Shown in pieces: positions 1-10,300 of a stretch of 64,000 bases of DNA; within the stretch, counting starts at the first letter, position 1, and each line of letters begins with the position of its first letter. The notes beneath the pieces are model-generated. The model was not told the origin of the DNA, did not search any database, and worked only from the letters and a program-made list of their open reading frames with translations. Made by a program: the position numbers and the translations under genes. The stretch is from Diacronema lutheri (Eukaryota; Haptophyta; Pavlovophyceae; Pavlovales; Pavlovaceae): contig JAGTXO010000001.1 of assembly GCA_019448385.1 (NCBI GenBank), positions 1-64,000 on the forward strand. The letters run 5' to 3'.

Positions 1-481
1 CCTACCCTACCCCTACCCCTACCCCTACCCCTACCCCTACCCCTACCCTACCCCTACCCTACCCCTACCCCTACCCCTACCCCTACCCCTACCCCTACCC
101 CTACCCCTACCCCTACCCCTACCCCTACCCCTACCCCTACCCCTACCCCTACCCCTACCCTACCCCTACCCCTACCCCTACCCCTACCCCTACCCCTACC
201 CCTACCCCTACCCCTACCCCTACCCCTACCCCTACCCCTACCCCTACCCCTACCCCTACCCCTACCCCTACCCCTACCCCTACCCCTACCCCTACCCCTA
301 CCCCTACCCCTACCCCTACCCCTACCCCTACCCCTACCCCTACCCCTACCCCTACCCCTACCCCTACCCCTACCCCTACCCCTACCCCTACCCCTACCCC
401 TACCCCTACCCCTACCCCTACCCCTACCCCTACCCCTACCCCTACCCCTACCCCTACCCCTACCCCTACCCCTACCCCTAC
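1..481. repeat. Terminal telomeric repeat array (CCCCTA)n
   Basis: The first 481 bases are an almost pure array of CCCCTA with a few CCCTA units, mostly in the first 60 bases and near 158. The G-rich strand, running toward position 1, reads TAGGGG. The C-rich strand at the 5' end of the window is the orientation expected at the left end of a linear chromosome. This places the window at a chromosome terminus. Confidence 0.95.
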
Positions 482-567
482 TGTTGGGATAAAGTAGCAG
501 ACTATACGAGTCAGCTACTCCGACGTCGGAGTAGCTGACTCGTATAGTCTGCTACTTTATCCCAACA
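482..567. repeat. 86-bp perfect palindrome, copy 1
   Basis: Reads TGTTGGGATAAAGTAGC... to its exact reverse complement, with the centre at CCGAC/GTCGG. It can fold into a 43-bp hairpin without mismatches and forms the left boundary of the element in the telomere. Confidence 0.9.
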
Positions 568-838
568 TGGCGCGAGTTCGAATCTGGGTGAACGCATGTC
601 TTTGGGATCAGTCCGGCGGGGCGGGACCGGTGCTTTCCCGGGAGATAGGAAAGCATGGCGTCTCACATTCTTAGTGTGGGACGCGTGGCCGCGCAGGTGA
701 CTGGTGCACACAGTACCTGGCGGTGACGAACGTGCCGAGTGCTAGGTAGCTCGGGCGTCTCGGGTGACATGCTATCATGCTGTGCCCGAGCGGAGAGAGC
801 CAACTCCGTCACAAACTTCCCAGATCGAACTCGGGTTA

Positions 839-924
839 TGTTGGGATAAAGTAGCAGACTATACGAGTCAGCTACTCCGACGTCGGAGTAGCTGACTCGT
901 ATAGTCTGCTACTTTATCCCAACA
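839..924. repeat. 86-bp perfect palindrome, copy 2
   Basis: Identical to the palindrome at 482-567 and forms the right boundary of the same element. Identity between the two copies and within each arm points to a recent or actively homogenised structure. Confidence 0.9.
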
Positions 925-1534
925 CCTACCCCTACCCCTACCCCTACCCCCTACCCCTACCCCTTAACCCTACCCCTTAACCCTACCCCTTAACCCTACC
1001 CCTTAACCCTACCCCTTAACCCTTACCCTTACCCTTACCCTTACCCTTACCCTTACCCTTACCCTTACCCTTACCCTTACCCTTACCCTTACCCTTACCC
1101 TTACCCTTACCCTTACCCTTACCCTTACCCTTACCCTTACCCTTACCCTTACCCTTACCCTTACCCTTACCCTTACCCTTACCCTTACCCTTACCCTTAC
1201 CCTTACCCTTACCCTTACCCTTACCCTTACCCTTACCCTTACCCTTACCCTTACCCTTACCCTTACCCTTACCCTTACCCTTACCCTTACCCTTACCCTT
1301 ACCCTTACCCTTACCCTTACCCTTACCCTTACCCTTACCCTTACCCTTACCCTTACCCTTACCCTTACCCTTACCCTTACCCTTACCCTTACCCTTACCC
1401 TTACCCTTACCCTTACCCTTACCCTTACCCTTACCCTTACCCTTACCCTTACCCTTACCCTTACCCTTACCCTTACCCTTACCCTTACCCTTACCCTTAC
1501 CCTTACCCTTACCCTTACCCTTACCCTTACCCTA
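925..1534. repeat. Inner telomere-like arrays: CCCCTA, mixed CCCTTAACCCTA, then (CCCTTA)n
   Basis: After the element the array resumes for about 30 bases as CCCCTA. It passes through roughly 60 bases of composite CCCCTTAACCCTA units and becomes a pure (CCCTTA)n array (G strand TAAGGG) from about 1019 to 1530. The inner block is a different hexamer from the terminal block, with a mixed zone between them. Confidence 0.9.
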
Positions 1535-1540
1535 ACTCTC

Positions 1541-1740
1541 CGCCTCGATCACCCGCACGCGCGTGATCGGCGCCGCGCGCGCCTCGTTTGGCCGTCCGAC
1601 ACGCTCGCGCGACCGTCGCGCAAGACCCACCAGGCCAAAGTCGCTCAAAATTTGAGCCAGGTGTTCCCAAGGTCTACTCTATCGATCGGCCTGGCCAGGT
1701 TTGCCGCGAAACGCTCCCTTCGCGTTCACCCAGACTACTA
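1541..1740. repeat. Subtelomeric direct repeat, copy 1
   Basis: About 200 bp, starting CGCCTCGATCACCCGCACGC and ending CCCAGACTACTA, is repeated in the same orientation at 2067-2265 with only scattered differences. The copies are offset by about 525 bp, so the unit is probably a tandemly duplicated subtelomeric module with 326 bp of intervening sequence. No convincing gene was found in 1535-2327; frames that cross it are open only because of composition. Confidence 0.85.
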
Positions 1741-2066
1741 ACCCTAATCCGACGGGCTGACCAGGCGAATCGAGCGCCACCTAGTGCTCGGCCTGGCCGA
1801 GCGATCTGCGGTGAGGCGGATGGGCGCTCTTGCTCGGCTGAGGCGTGCGTGTGGCTGCCAACGGGCCGTGCGTGGTCTGTCCCGTGCCCTCATCACTCGC
1901 CTTCGCCCGCCAAACGCCCGCACGCCACGCGCGAGGCGGCGCGTGCTGCGCGTCCTACACCGTGCGAGGCCTCCGGCAGAATGGCTGGTCCGAATTTCGC
2001 GAGACTTCGGCGCTTGGCTCCATGCACCATGCCCATCGAATCGGCTCGGCAGGTCCGCGCACTTTT

Positions 2067-2265
2067 CGCCTCAATCACCTGCACGCGCGTGGTCGGCGCT
2101 GCGCGCGCCTCGTTTGGCCGTCCGACACGCTCGCGCGACCGTCGCGCAAGACCTACAAGGTCAAAGTCGCTCAAAATTTGAGCCAGGTGTTCCCATGTGT
2201 GCTTTATCGATCGGCCTGGCCAGGTTTGCCGCGAAACGCTCCCTCCGCGTTCGCCCAGACTACTA
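2067..2265. repeat. Subtelomeric direct repeat, copy 2
   Basis: Second copy of the repeat at 1541-1740. Long stretches match exactly, for example from CGTTTGGCCGTCCGACACG to GCGCAAGACC and from AAAGTCGCTCAAAATTTGAG through GGTGTTCCCA. It lies directly upstream (on the plus strand) of the 3' end of the first gene. Confidence 0.85.
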
Positions 2266-2327
2266 AACCGGCCCGGACCGCGCCCTATATAGTAGGCTGT
2301 ACAGGGGTGGGCGCGCAACGACGCGCA

Positions 2328-3446
2328 TCACGCCCTTCTCTCCTCGTTCGGCACGTCACCGCGCGACGCGCGCCTCGAGCGCGCCGTTCCGGCGACGACC
2401 GTCGTGCGCGCGCGCACGCGCGCGGCGTCCCTTATGCGCATCACGGCGAGCGCGAGGTGCAGGCCGAGCGAGCCGATGCCCGGGCCGAGCTGCAGGTCGG
2501 CACCGAGTGGGCCCGCGCCCGACGTGCCGTACCCCTCGTTGGCCGCGACGACGGCGAGAAGGATGCCCGCGGCCGCACTTTGCCCGACGGCGAGGGCGCG
2601 CGCGAGCGTCAGCTCAAACGGCACGCCGCACTCGAGCGCGCGGCATGCGCGGCCGCCCCACACGCGGCTGGCGGCCGCGAGCGCGCTCGTCGCGACGGCC
2701 GAGCCGAGCGGCCAGAGCGCAAAGACCGTCCACTCAATCGCCCACGAGTGGAAGGAGGCGCAGCCGCTCACAAAGTCTGAACACGTCACGAACCCCCAGT
2801 TGACCGTCAGGATGGCGCCGAGCGTCAGCGCCCAGCTCGCCGCCTCCCAAAGCAGCGCGACGGGCAGGCCCTCAATTGGTGCGGCGACGCGTGGGAAGGG
2901 GAAGGACGACGGCGCCACGCCGCTCAGCTCGGAGCCGGCCGCCGCCGCCGTCGCCGCCGCCGGCGCGCCGGCGCGGCCGGCGGGCCGGACGTGCATCACG
3001 CTCGGCGCGCCCGCCGCGCGCGCCGGCCGCCACCGGATCACCAGCCGCGCGCGCAGCGCGACGAGCGCGACGTGCGCGGCGAGCGCGCACTGCGCGGCCG
3101 CGAGCCGTTGCATCCGGAAGACGCTTACGCAGCACGGCTCAAACGCGAGGCGCCACTCGGCGGGCACGGCGGTGAGTACGCCGGCGATGAAACCGACAAA
3201 CGCCACGCCGAGCATCGCCCGCGGCGCCGCGCCGTCCACGCGCGCGCGCGCCGCCCAGACGAGGGCGAGCGCGGCGCACGCCGCGACAACCGACAGCCCG
3301 ATCGCGCCCGACACGAGCGCGACGGCGACCGGGCTGCTCGAGCGCTGCTCGGTCGAGAGCGTGAGCACGGACCAGGAGGTGCTCACCGCAATCGCGACGA
3401 CGAGAAGCACCTCGATCGCCGCATCCGCCGCCGCTTCGAACGACAT
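2328..3446 (-). CDS. Multi-pass membrane protein, function unknown
   Basis: The frame encodes 373 residues from the ATG beginning MSFEAAADAAIEVLLVV; the upstream extension has no ATG and was not used. Several hydrophobic stretches resemble membrane spans: near the N-terminus (IEVLLVVAIAVSTSWSV), then VSGAIGLSVVAACAALALVWA, MLGVAFVGFIAGVLTAVP and AAQCALAAHVALVALRA. After an Ala/Gly-rich loop come further spans in the C-terminal half. The tail is short and basic. No family was recognised. It is the most telomere-proximal gene, reading toward the telomere, tail to head with the sulfotransferase-like gene upstream. The topology is the only functional hint. Confidence 0.55.
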   Translation of the reverse strand: MSFEAAADAAIEVLLVVAIAVSTSWSVLTLSTEQRSSSPVAVALVSGAIGLSVVAACAALALVWAARARVDGAAPRAMLGVAFVGFIAGVLTAVPAEWRLAFEPCCVSVFRMQRLAAAQCALAAHVALVALRARLVIRWRPARAAGAPSVMHVRPAGRAGAPAAATAAAAGSELSGVAPSSFPFPRVAAPIEGLPVALLWEAASWALTLGAILTVNWGFVTCSDFVSGCASFHSWAIEWTVFALWPLGSAVATSALAAASRVWGGRACRALECGVPFELTLARALAVGQSAAAGILLAVVAANEGYGTSGAGPLGADLQLGPGIGSLGLHLALAVMRIRDAARVRARTTVVAGTARSRRASRGDVPNEERRA

Positions 3447-3544
3447 CGGCTGCGCCGCGGCAGGTAATGGGGCTCGGCCGCCCCAAGCCCGCAGAAGACA
3501 GACACTCCTCACCTCCTTGCGCCAACGGCCCGCCTACTTTGAAA

Positions 3545-4708
3545 CTACGCCCCTCCGTGCTGATTAATCGTTTCGAACGTGTGTGTCACCGTCACGTCGC
3601 TGGCGTTGGGGCACGCGCGCGGGTCGTGCACGCCAAACTCGGCGCTGAGCATCGCCGCGAGCAGCCCGCCGTGCGCGCGCAGCTCGGCGATATTGGCAAT
3701 GCGCGACGCAATGTCGCGCGGCGCGCGCTTTTCGCGCCGGCCCTCGCGCGCCGGCTGCGCGTCGAGGGCGAGGAATTGTTCGAGTTGGGAGAAGCGCGCG
3801 GCACGGTCGCCGAGGTAGAGATCCTCGTAGCCGAGCCAGTGCACGGGCACGTGCCGGCTGCCACGCTCGCACAGCCGCTTGAAGCGCAGCTCGAGCGCGG
3901 CTTCCTCGAGCGCGCTCTGCGGCCGAATCCGCACGAGGTACGACGAGTTGTCGCGCAGCTCGGCATGTGAGAGGCCGTTTGACAGCAGCCGCGCGAGGGC
4001 GTTGGCGCGGTGGAGGCAGACGACGCGAACGCGCAGCCGGCCAAGCAGCTGCCACCAATTCGCCTCGTACGCGCGCGCCTGCGCGGGCGAGAGCGGCGAG
4101 CAGCGCGCCGGGCCGTCGTGCCCGTCGTGCGCGAGCATCAGGTCGAGCGGCAGCTGGTTCTTGAAGCCGACTGCGCGCCCGCGCTTGCCGCGCTGCGCAG
4201 CGTCGGCGTCGGCGTTTTCAAACCACGCGCGCAGCGACGACTCCCACAACGGCACCGCCTCGTCCATGCGCGCGTTGCACGCGCGCACGCCGAGCGCGTC
4301 GAGCGCCTTGCTCCGGCCGTGAAGCGGCGGCGGCGGCTCGGCGATCGCGCCGCGCACGGGCGCGACGCAGCAGTTGAACACCTTCCACCACTCGCGCGCG
4401 ACACAACTGACACCGCTGTGCTTGCGCAACAGCTCGGTGAGCCACGACGAGCCGACGTGGATCGAGCGCATCGCGACGAGGAAGCGCGCGCCCGGCGCGG
4501 GCGCGCCGCGCGCGGCCGCGGCCAGGGCGGCCGTGCGGTCGGCCGCGCGCGCGCGCTCGAGGACGGCAGGCTCGCTCAGCGTGCCCGGCGCGCGCAAATA
4601 CTCGCACAAAGTCGGCGGTTCGGCCGGCCCCAGCGCCATCGTGGCCTGCGCGAGTTGCACGAGCAGCGCGAGCAGCAGCGCACGGCTTTCCCGCCGTTGT
4701 CGCGCCAT
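3545..4708 (-). CDS. Sulfotransferase-like protein, secretory pathway
   Basis: The 387-residue product starts at an ATG and opens with a hydrophobic leader (residues about 8-24, LLLALLVQLAQA) typical of a signal peptide or type II anchor. Residues about 75-100 hold RSIHVGSSWLTELLRKHSGV, which resembles the 5'-phosphosulfate-binding loop of PAPS-dependent sulfotransferases. RVVCLHRANALARLLSNGL resembles the 3'-phosphate-binding segment of the same family, where an Arg and a Ser contact PAPS. It would transfer sulfate to a glycan or other secretory acceptor; the acceptor cannot be inferred. No intron is needed. It is divergent from the giant CHAT gene across 111 bp. Family assignment is by motif only. 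Confidence 0.65.
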   Translation of the reverse strand: MARQRRESRALLLALLVQLAQATMALGPAEPPTLCEYLRAPGTLSEPAVLERARAADRTAALAAAARGAPAPGARFLVAMRSIHVGSSWLTELLRKHSGVSCVAREWWKVFNCCVAPVRGAIAEPPPPLHGRSKALDALGVRACNARMDEAVPLWESSLRAWFENADADAAQRGKRGRAVGFKNQLPLDLMLAHDGHDGPARCSPLSPAQARAYEANWWQLLGRLRVRVVCLHRANALARLLSNGLSHAELRDNSSYLVRIRPQSALEEAALELRFKRLCERGSRHVPVHWLGYEDLYLGDRAARFSQLEQFLALDAQPAREGRREKRAPRDIASRIANIAELRAHGGLLAAMLSAEFGVHDPRACPNASDVTVTHTFETINQHGGA

Positions 4709-4819
4709 CCCAGGCGAAGGAAGGACCTGAAACCAAAAAACTGCCCGGCGCGCGGGGCACGAAGGTCCGCCATCGAGCGGCGTGGGGCTGGCGCGCGGCT
4801 GGCGGGAGGGGCTCCTCGC
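4709..4819. promoter_or_regulatory. Shared divergent promoter region, sulfotransferase-like / CHAT-NLR-like genes
   Basis: Only 111 bp separate the two divergent ATGs (4708 on minus, 4820 on plus), so both promoters must lie here or inside the 5' ends. No TATA-like box was seen. Position alone supports the call. Confidence 0.4.
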
Positions 4820-6327
4820 ATGCTGCGCGGCCTGCTCACGGCGCTGCAGGCGCCGCGCAGTCGGCCGCTCACGGCGTGGGATGAGGAGAGCTGCGACGGC
4901 CTCGTCCTTACGGAGGCCGCCGACGGCTCGCCGTGCTTCTGCTACGTCGGCGGCGCGGCGGTACCCGCGTCCGCATCGCCCGCCGACGCGCGCAGCGCGC
5001 TGCTCGTGCTGACGGACGGGCTGTTCCGCGTGCCCGCGCCGGCGGAGCCGATCCCGGCGGCCATCTCGGTTGCGGACGCGTGGGTGCGCCGCTCCTTCGC
5101 CGCCGCTGCCGCCGTCGTCGCCGACGCGGCCGTCGGCGTCGCCGAGCGGCCGCCGGCCGGCGCGGACGCCGCGCCTCTGCTCCTCTACTTTGAGGTCACG
5201 TTCGTCGCGACCGCGCTGTCGGGGCGCGCACCGTCGTCCGTCGCCATCGGCCTACTCGTCGCGCGCGATGACGCGCGCGACACCGGCGGCAGCGGCGGCG
5301 GCAGCGAGCGCGGCGAGCGCAGCGGCCGACCCCTCTTTGTGCACTATGCGTCGGACGGTGCAGCGCACGCGCGCTGGCCGCGCGGCGCCAGCGACGAGCG
5401 CACCGACCAGGCCGGACCGGACGGCGTGTGCGCGCTCCGGCTGCCGCCGCCCGCGCACAATGGCGGGGCGTACGCTCCGCCATTTTGCGCGGGCGACACC
5501 GTCGGCTGCGGCGTTCGGCTCGGCGCGCAGCACGGCGCGGCCGACGGAGCCGGCGAGGCGAGCGGGGCTGAGCGGCGCGCACACGCCGTCGTCTTCTTCA
5601 CGCGCAACGGCGTCACCTTGCCGCCTGCCTTCTCGTTGCTGCTCCTGCCGCGCAAGCCGAGCAGCGCGCACGCCGCCCACGCGGCCGAGCGCGCGCCGGG
5701 CGCGCACGCGCCGGCCGCCGGCTGTGGGCTGCTGCTCCGGCCGGCGGTCGGCGTGAGCGCGATCGGCGCGAACGCGCTCCTCCGACCGCGCGCGCTCCCG
5801 CCGCCGCTCCCGCCGCCGCTCCCGCCGCTGCTCCCGCTCCCGCCGCCACCGCCACCGCCACCGCCCGGGCACCTCGCGCACGACGACGACAAAGCGGGAG
5901 CGTGCGCGCCCCAGCCGCCGCCAGGCCGAGCGTCCTCCGCGTCCGCCGCGCCCGCCGCGCTCGCGAAGCTCGGTGCGCACGCCGCGCCCGCCGCACCGCC
6001 TGCCGCGGTCGCCGTGCCCGCCGTGCGCCTGCCCGCCACCGCCGGCCTCGCGTCGCCGCCAGCAATCGGCGGCGCCACGCCGGGCGCGAGTGGCGCGCCT
6101 ACGATTGTCGAGATTGCGGCGGCGGTGGGCGCACTCGAAGCGGCACTCTTCGAGCGCGCGCGCGCGGCGGCACACGACAGCGGCCGTGGGTGCGGCGAGG
6201 CAGTCGGCCTCGACGCGGCACTTGCCGAGGCCTTCCGCGCGAGGCTCAGTGAATGCCTTCCGCTGCACGGCCGGCTGCGGCTGCTCCTCGAGCGGCGCGC
6301 GGCGCACGCGGCCGCCGCCGCCACCGT

Positions 6328-6359
<32 letters not shown>

Positions 6360-6404
6360 CCGTCGCGCGCGGGGTCGGCGGTGGCGGCGGCGGTGGCGGC
6401 GGTG

Positions 6405-6435
<31 letters not shown>

Positions 6436-6932
6436 CGGTGGCGGCGACGGTGGCGGCGGTGGCGGCCTTCTCAGCGCCGGCCCGTCGCCGGCCCCGCGCG
6501 CGGCGCTCGGCAGCGGCGGCGACGGATGTCACGCAAGCGAGCCGCCGCCGGCCGCCGACGACGCCGACGGTCGGTCGTTGCGCGCCGACCCGCCGCCCGT
6601 GCCGCGTACGCCGCGCCTGCTGCTGCGTGCGGCGACCGCCGACATGCCGTTGCACGTCTCCGGTGGCGGGGAGGCGGGCACGGGCTCGCCGTTCGCGCCG
6701 CCGCCTGCGCCGCACGCGGACGGCCCACGCGAGGATCGCCGCGACCTCATCCCTCCGCCACCGCGCGCGGCGCGCATCTCAGCCGACGAGCTCACGCGCC
6801 ACGCGGCCGCGGCGGCCGCGCGCCGGCGGTGGCGCATAGCCCGCTCGAGCGCTGCGCTGTGCCGCGGCACGGAGCAGCGGGGCGACGAAGGGGCAGGGGC
6901 GGGCACGCGGCTGCATGCTGATCTGGACGACG

Positions 6933-6989
<57 letters not shown>

Positions 6990-7255
6990 CCGACGGCGAG
7001 GGGGGCGACGGCCGAGCGCGCGGCGCGGCCGGCGCGCGCGGCGGCAGGGGGCGCGCCAGGGGCGTAGCCGCGCGCGGCGCGCGCGCGGCTGCGCTACGCC
7101 TGCTTGGCGGCGTGTACGCGCCAACCGACGGCGTGCGCGCCGGCCGCGCGTCGCTCGCGCTGCAGCCGCCGGCCGACGCGCGCGTGCCGCGCGCCGACAG
7201 CGCCGACAGCGCCGACAGCGCCATGGCGCCGGACGCGGACGCGGCCGTCGCCGGT

Positions 7256-7305
<50 letters not shown>

Positions 7306-10300
7306 ACGGTCAGCGGCGCTTGCGAGCGAGTACGCCGCGCTGCGCGCCCTCGAAGAGCGGCTGCGCATTGTGATCGACTGCGCGACGCAGCGCGTCTATC
7401 TCGACGAACTGGGCAGCCGCGTCGGCGCGCTCGTCGCGCGGGCGGCCGCCGCGGAGATTGCCGCGGCGCACGTCGCCGCCGACGGCGCGGACGCGCGCGC
7501 CGACGCGGCGACCGACGGCGGCGGTGGCGCGGACGGCTTGCGCAGGGCGGCGGCACAGCTCCTCGGTGTGCTCGCGCTTTCGCCTGCGGCGCCGCAGGTC
7601 GACGAGGAGCTTGTTGAAGAGGTCGAGGCGCTGCTCGACGAGCTGAGCGGCCTGCTGCCCGCCGACAACGGCGCGGCCGAGCCCGCCGCCGCCGCCGCCG
7701 CGCCGCCGCTGCCGTCGCCGCCGCCGTTGCTGCTGCGCGAGGCGGGCACCGCCACCACCGCCACCGCCGCCACCACCGCCACCGCCGCCACCGCCGCCAC
7801 CGCCGCCACCGCCGCCACCGCCGCCACCGCCGCCACCACCGCCACCGCCGCCACCGCCGCCACCGCCGCCACCGCCGCCACCGCCGCCACCGCCGCCACC
7901 GCCGCCGCCGCCACCTCCGGCGGCGAGTCGCTCGGCGCGATGCTCATCGCGCAGCGTCAGCTCGTCGCGTGCCAGCTCCTCCTCGCGCTCATCCAATCGC
8001 CGCCGCCGCCACCGCCGCCGCGCCAGCGCGCGCGCGGCAGCGGGCCGCTGCCCGCAGGCGCCGGCTGGGCGCTCGCGCTGCTCGTCGGGCCGGCGCGCAC
8101 GGTGCGCGCGCTCGGCCTCGCAGCCGCGCTTGCGCGCGTCGGCGCGGGTGGCGGCGGCGGCGCCTCGGCGGACGCGCGCGAGCGGCCGGACGCGAGCGCG
8201 GCAGCCACCGAGCCGCGCGCGCCCTCGCCCGTCGCGTTCGCCGCCGCGCGCGTACTTGCCGCCGTCGGTCGACGGCTTTTCCGCCCGCGGCCTGCGCGCG
8301 AGTTTGCACGCGAGCGCGGCACGCTCGACGCGCTGCTCGCGCTCGCCGCCGCGCGCGCGCTGCCCGACCGTGCCGAGGCGGTCGTTGCGCTCGCTGTGCT
8401 GCTCAGCTCGACGGCGGTGCGCGCGCAGCTCGGCGGCAGCGCCGCGCTGCCCACGCTCGCCGCGCTTGCGCTCGATGGAAGCGCGCGCGCGCCGGCGGCG
8501 CGCGTGGGCGACGGCGACGGCGACGCGCCCGCGGTCGCGCCGTCGCCGCCGTCGCCCACGCGCGCCGCCGGCGCACGCGCCACGTTGCGCCGGGCCAGCG
8601 GTGCCGGCGGCGGCGGCGGCGGCAGCGCGGCGGCCCTGCTCGTCCGTCAGCAGGCGGCGTATTGCGTGCGGCTGCTGCTCTGCGCGCCAGACGCGTGCGC
8701 GCGGCTGCCGCAGCTCGTCGCACCTGCCGAGCTGGCGGCCGACGGCGCGCCCGCTGCCGAGCCGCCGTGTGGGAGCGGCAGCGGCAGTGGCAGCGGCAGC
8801 GGCAGCATCCTACCCGCCAGCGGCGCCAGCCAACCGTCGGGCGGCTTCGACCCAGCCAGAGGGCTCGTCGACGCGATTGCGCACCTCTGCGCCGACCACG
8901 ACGACGTCGTCGCCTACCACGCGCTCGAGGCGCTCGCGGCGTGTGCGCGCCACCCGGCGTGCGCGCGTGGCGCGCGCCTCGCGCTCGCGCGCACGCGGCT
9001 CGGCGTCCGGCTGCTCGGCGGCGCCGGCGCGAGCCGCACGCCGCGCTGGCGGCCGCGGCTGCTCGGCGCGTGCGCCGCCCTTCTCGCCGCGCTCGCCGGC
9101 GCCGACGACGAGGGCGGAGGCGCAGGCGGAGGCGACGTGGACGGCGAGGGCGCGCACGGCTGCGCGCCGCTCACGCGCACGCGCGCGCCGCCGCTCGGCG
9201 CGCTCACGCACGCGCCGCTCGCCTTCCCGCCCGACTTTGCGCCGGCCGACGGCGCGCCGCGCGGCGGGCTGCGCGGCACGGGGCGCGCGGTCGCGTGGTG
9301 CGTGAGCGCGCTGCTGCGCTCGGCCGACCCGACGGCGCTGTGCCACGCGGCGCGGCTGTGCGTCTGCCTGTGCTCGCTCTCCGCCCACGGCGCTGAGGCC
9401 AACCGCGCGGCGCTTGTCGAGGCGCGCGCCGACGAGGCGCTCGCCTCGCTGCTCGCGCTGCCCGACGACGCGCACGCACCGTCCGCCGCCGCGCTTGCCG
9501 CCGCGCTCCGGCAGGGCGGGCCGGCAGCGCAGGCGGCGGCGGACGTGCGCCGGCACGCGGCGCGCGCGCTGCGCAACATGACGCTCGGCGGCGCGCGCGT
9601 GCTGCTGCCGATGCTCGGCGCGCGGCCCGCTCCGCCCTCGCCGCACGCGCCGCCGTCGCGCGCGCCGTCCGCCGTCGACGACGGGCATGCCGACGCCGCC
9701 GAGCGCGCCGCCGAGCGCGCCGAGCTCGTGCGCTGCGCGCGCGCGCTGCCGCTGCTGTGCGCGCTGCTGCAGCTCGCCGTGCACGCGTGCGCCGCGGCCG
9801 AGGCCGCGTCGCGTGCCGACCGCACCGCGCGCGGCGCGCGCGGCGCGGCGCGCGCCGGCTCGGTCGAGGCGTACGCTGACTTTGCGGACGAGTGCGAGCT
9901 GGGGGCGCTTGCGCTCTGGGCGCTCGCACATCTTGCGCGGCCCACGCAGGCCGACGCCGCCGAGACCGCCGCCGACGCCGCCGACGCCGCCGCGTCAGGC
10001 GCGCGCGACACGTCGCTTCTTCTCGCGCTCGCGAACGACGCCCTCACCGCGCCCGCGCCGCGCGGCGCGCAGGCGCGGCTCGCGCAGCTCGCGCACGCGC
10101 TGCTCGGCGGCGTGCCATCGCTGGCCTCGAGCGCGCGCGCCACGCCCGCACGCGCCGACGATGGTGGCGGTGGCGGTGGCGGTGGCGGTGGCGGTGGCGG
10201 CGGCCTGGCCGGGCTGCGGCACGGCCTGCTCGTGCTGTGCGTGCGCTACCGGCCGGCACGCGAGCCGATCGCGCTGCTCCTCGCGCGGCTCGTCGGCGCG

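Larger units (their letters stand above)
482..924. mobile_element. Palindrome-bounded element inserted in the telomere array
   Basis: A 443-bp non-telomeric segment interrupts the array. Both ends are the same 86-bp perfect palindrome (482-567 and 839-924). The inner segment 568-838 begins and ends with a further inverted repeat of about 20 bp: CGAGTTCGAATCTGGG near 574-589 faces CCCAGATCGAACTCG near 820-834. CCTAC occurs immediately on both sides (477-481 and 925-929), compatible with a 5-bp target duplication but ambiguous because CCTAC is part of the telomere repeat. No coding sequence was recognised. It looks like a non-autonomous, MITE-like DNA element; its family is unknown. Base composition is clearly less GC-rich than the rest of the window. 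Confidence 0.6.

Noticed and set aside
568-838. tRNA-like B-box (GAGTTCGAATC) inside the telomere element, hinting at a SINE or tRNA gene
   Set aside because: No matching A box or cloverleaf, and the same sequence is one arm of an inverted repeat that explains it.
2328-3512. N-terminal extension of the first membrane protein upstream of 3446
   Set aside because: The extension has no ATG in frame; it begins at a GTG only.
7741-7918. Regular ACCGCC/GCC repeats that look array-like
   Set aside because: No spacers; it is an in-frame Thr/Ala low-complexity tract of the giant CHAT protein, not a CRISPR array.
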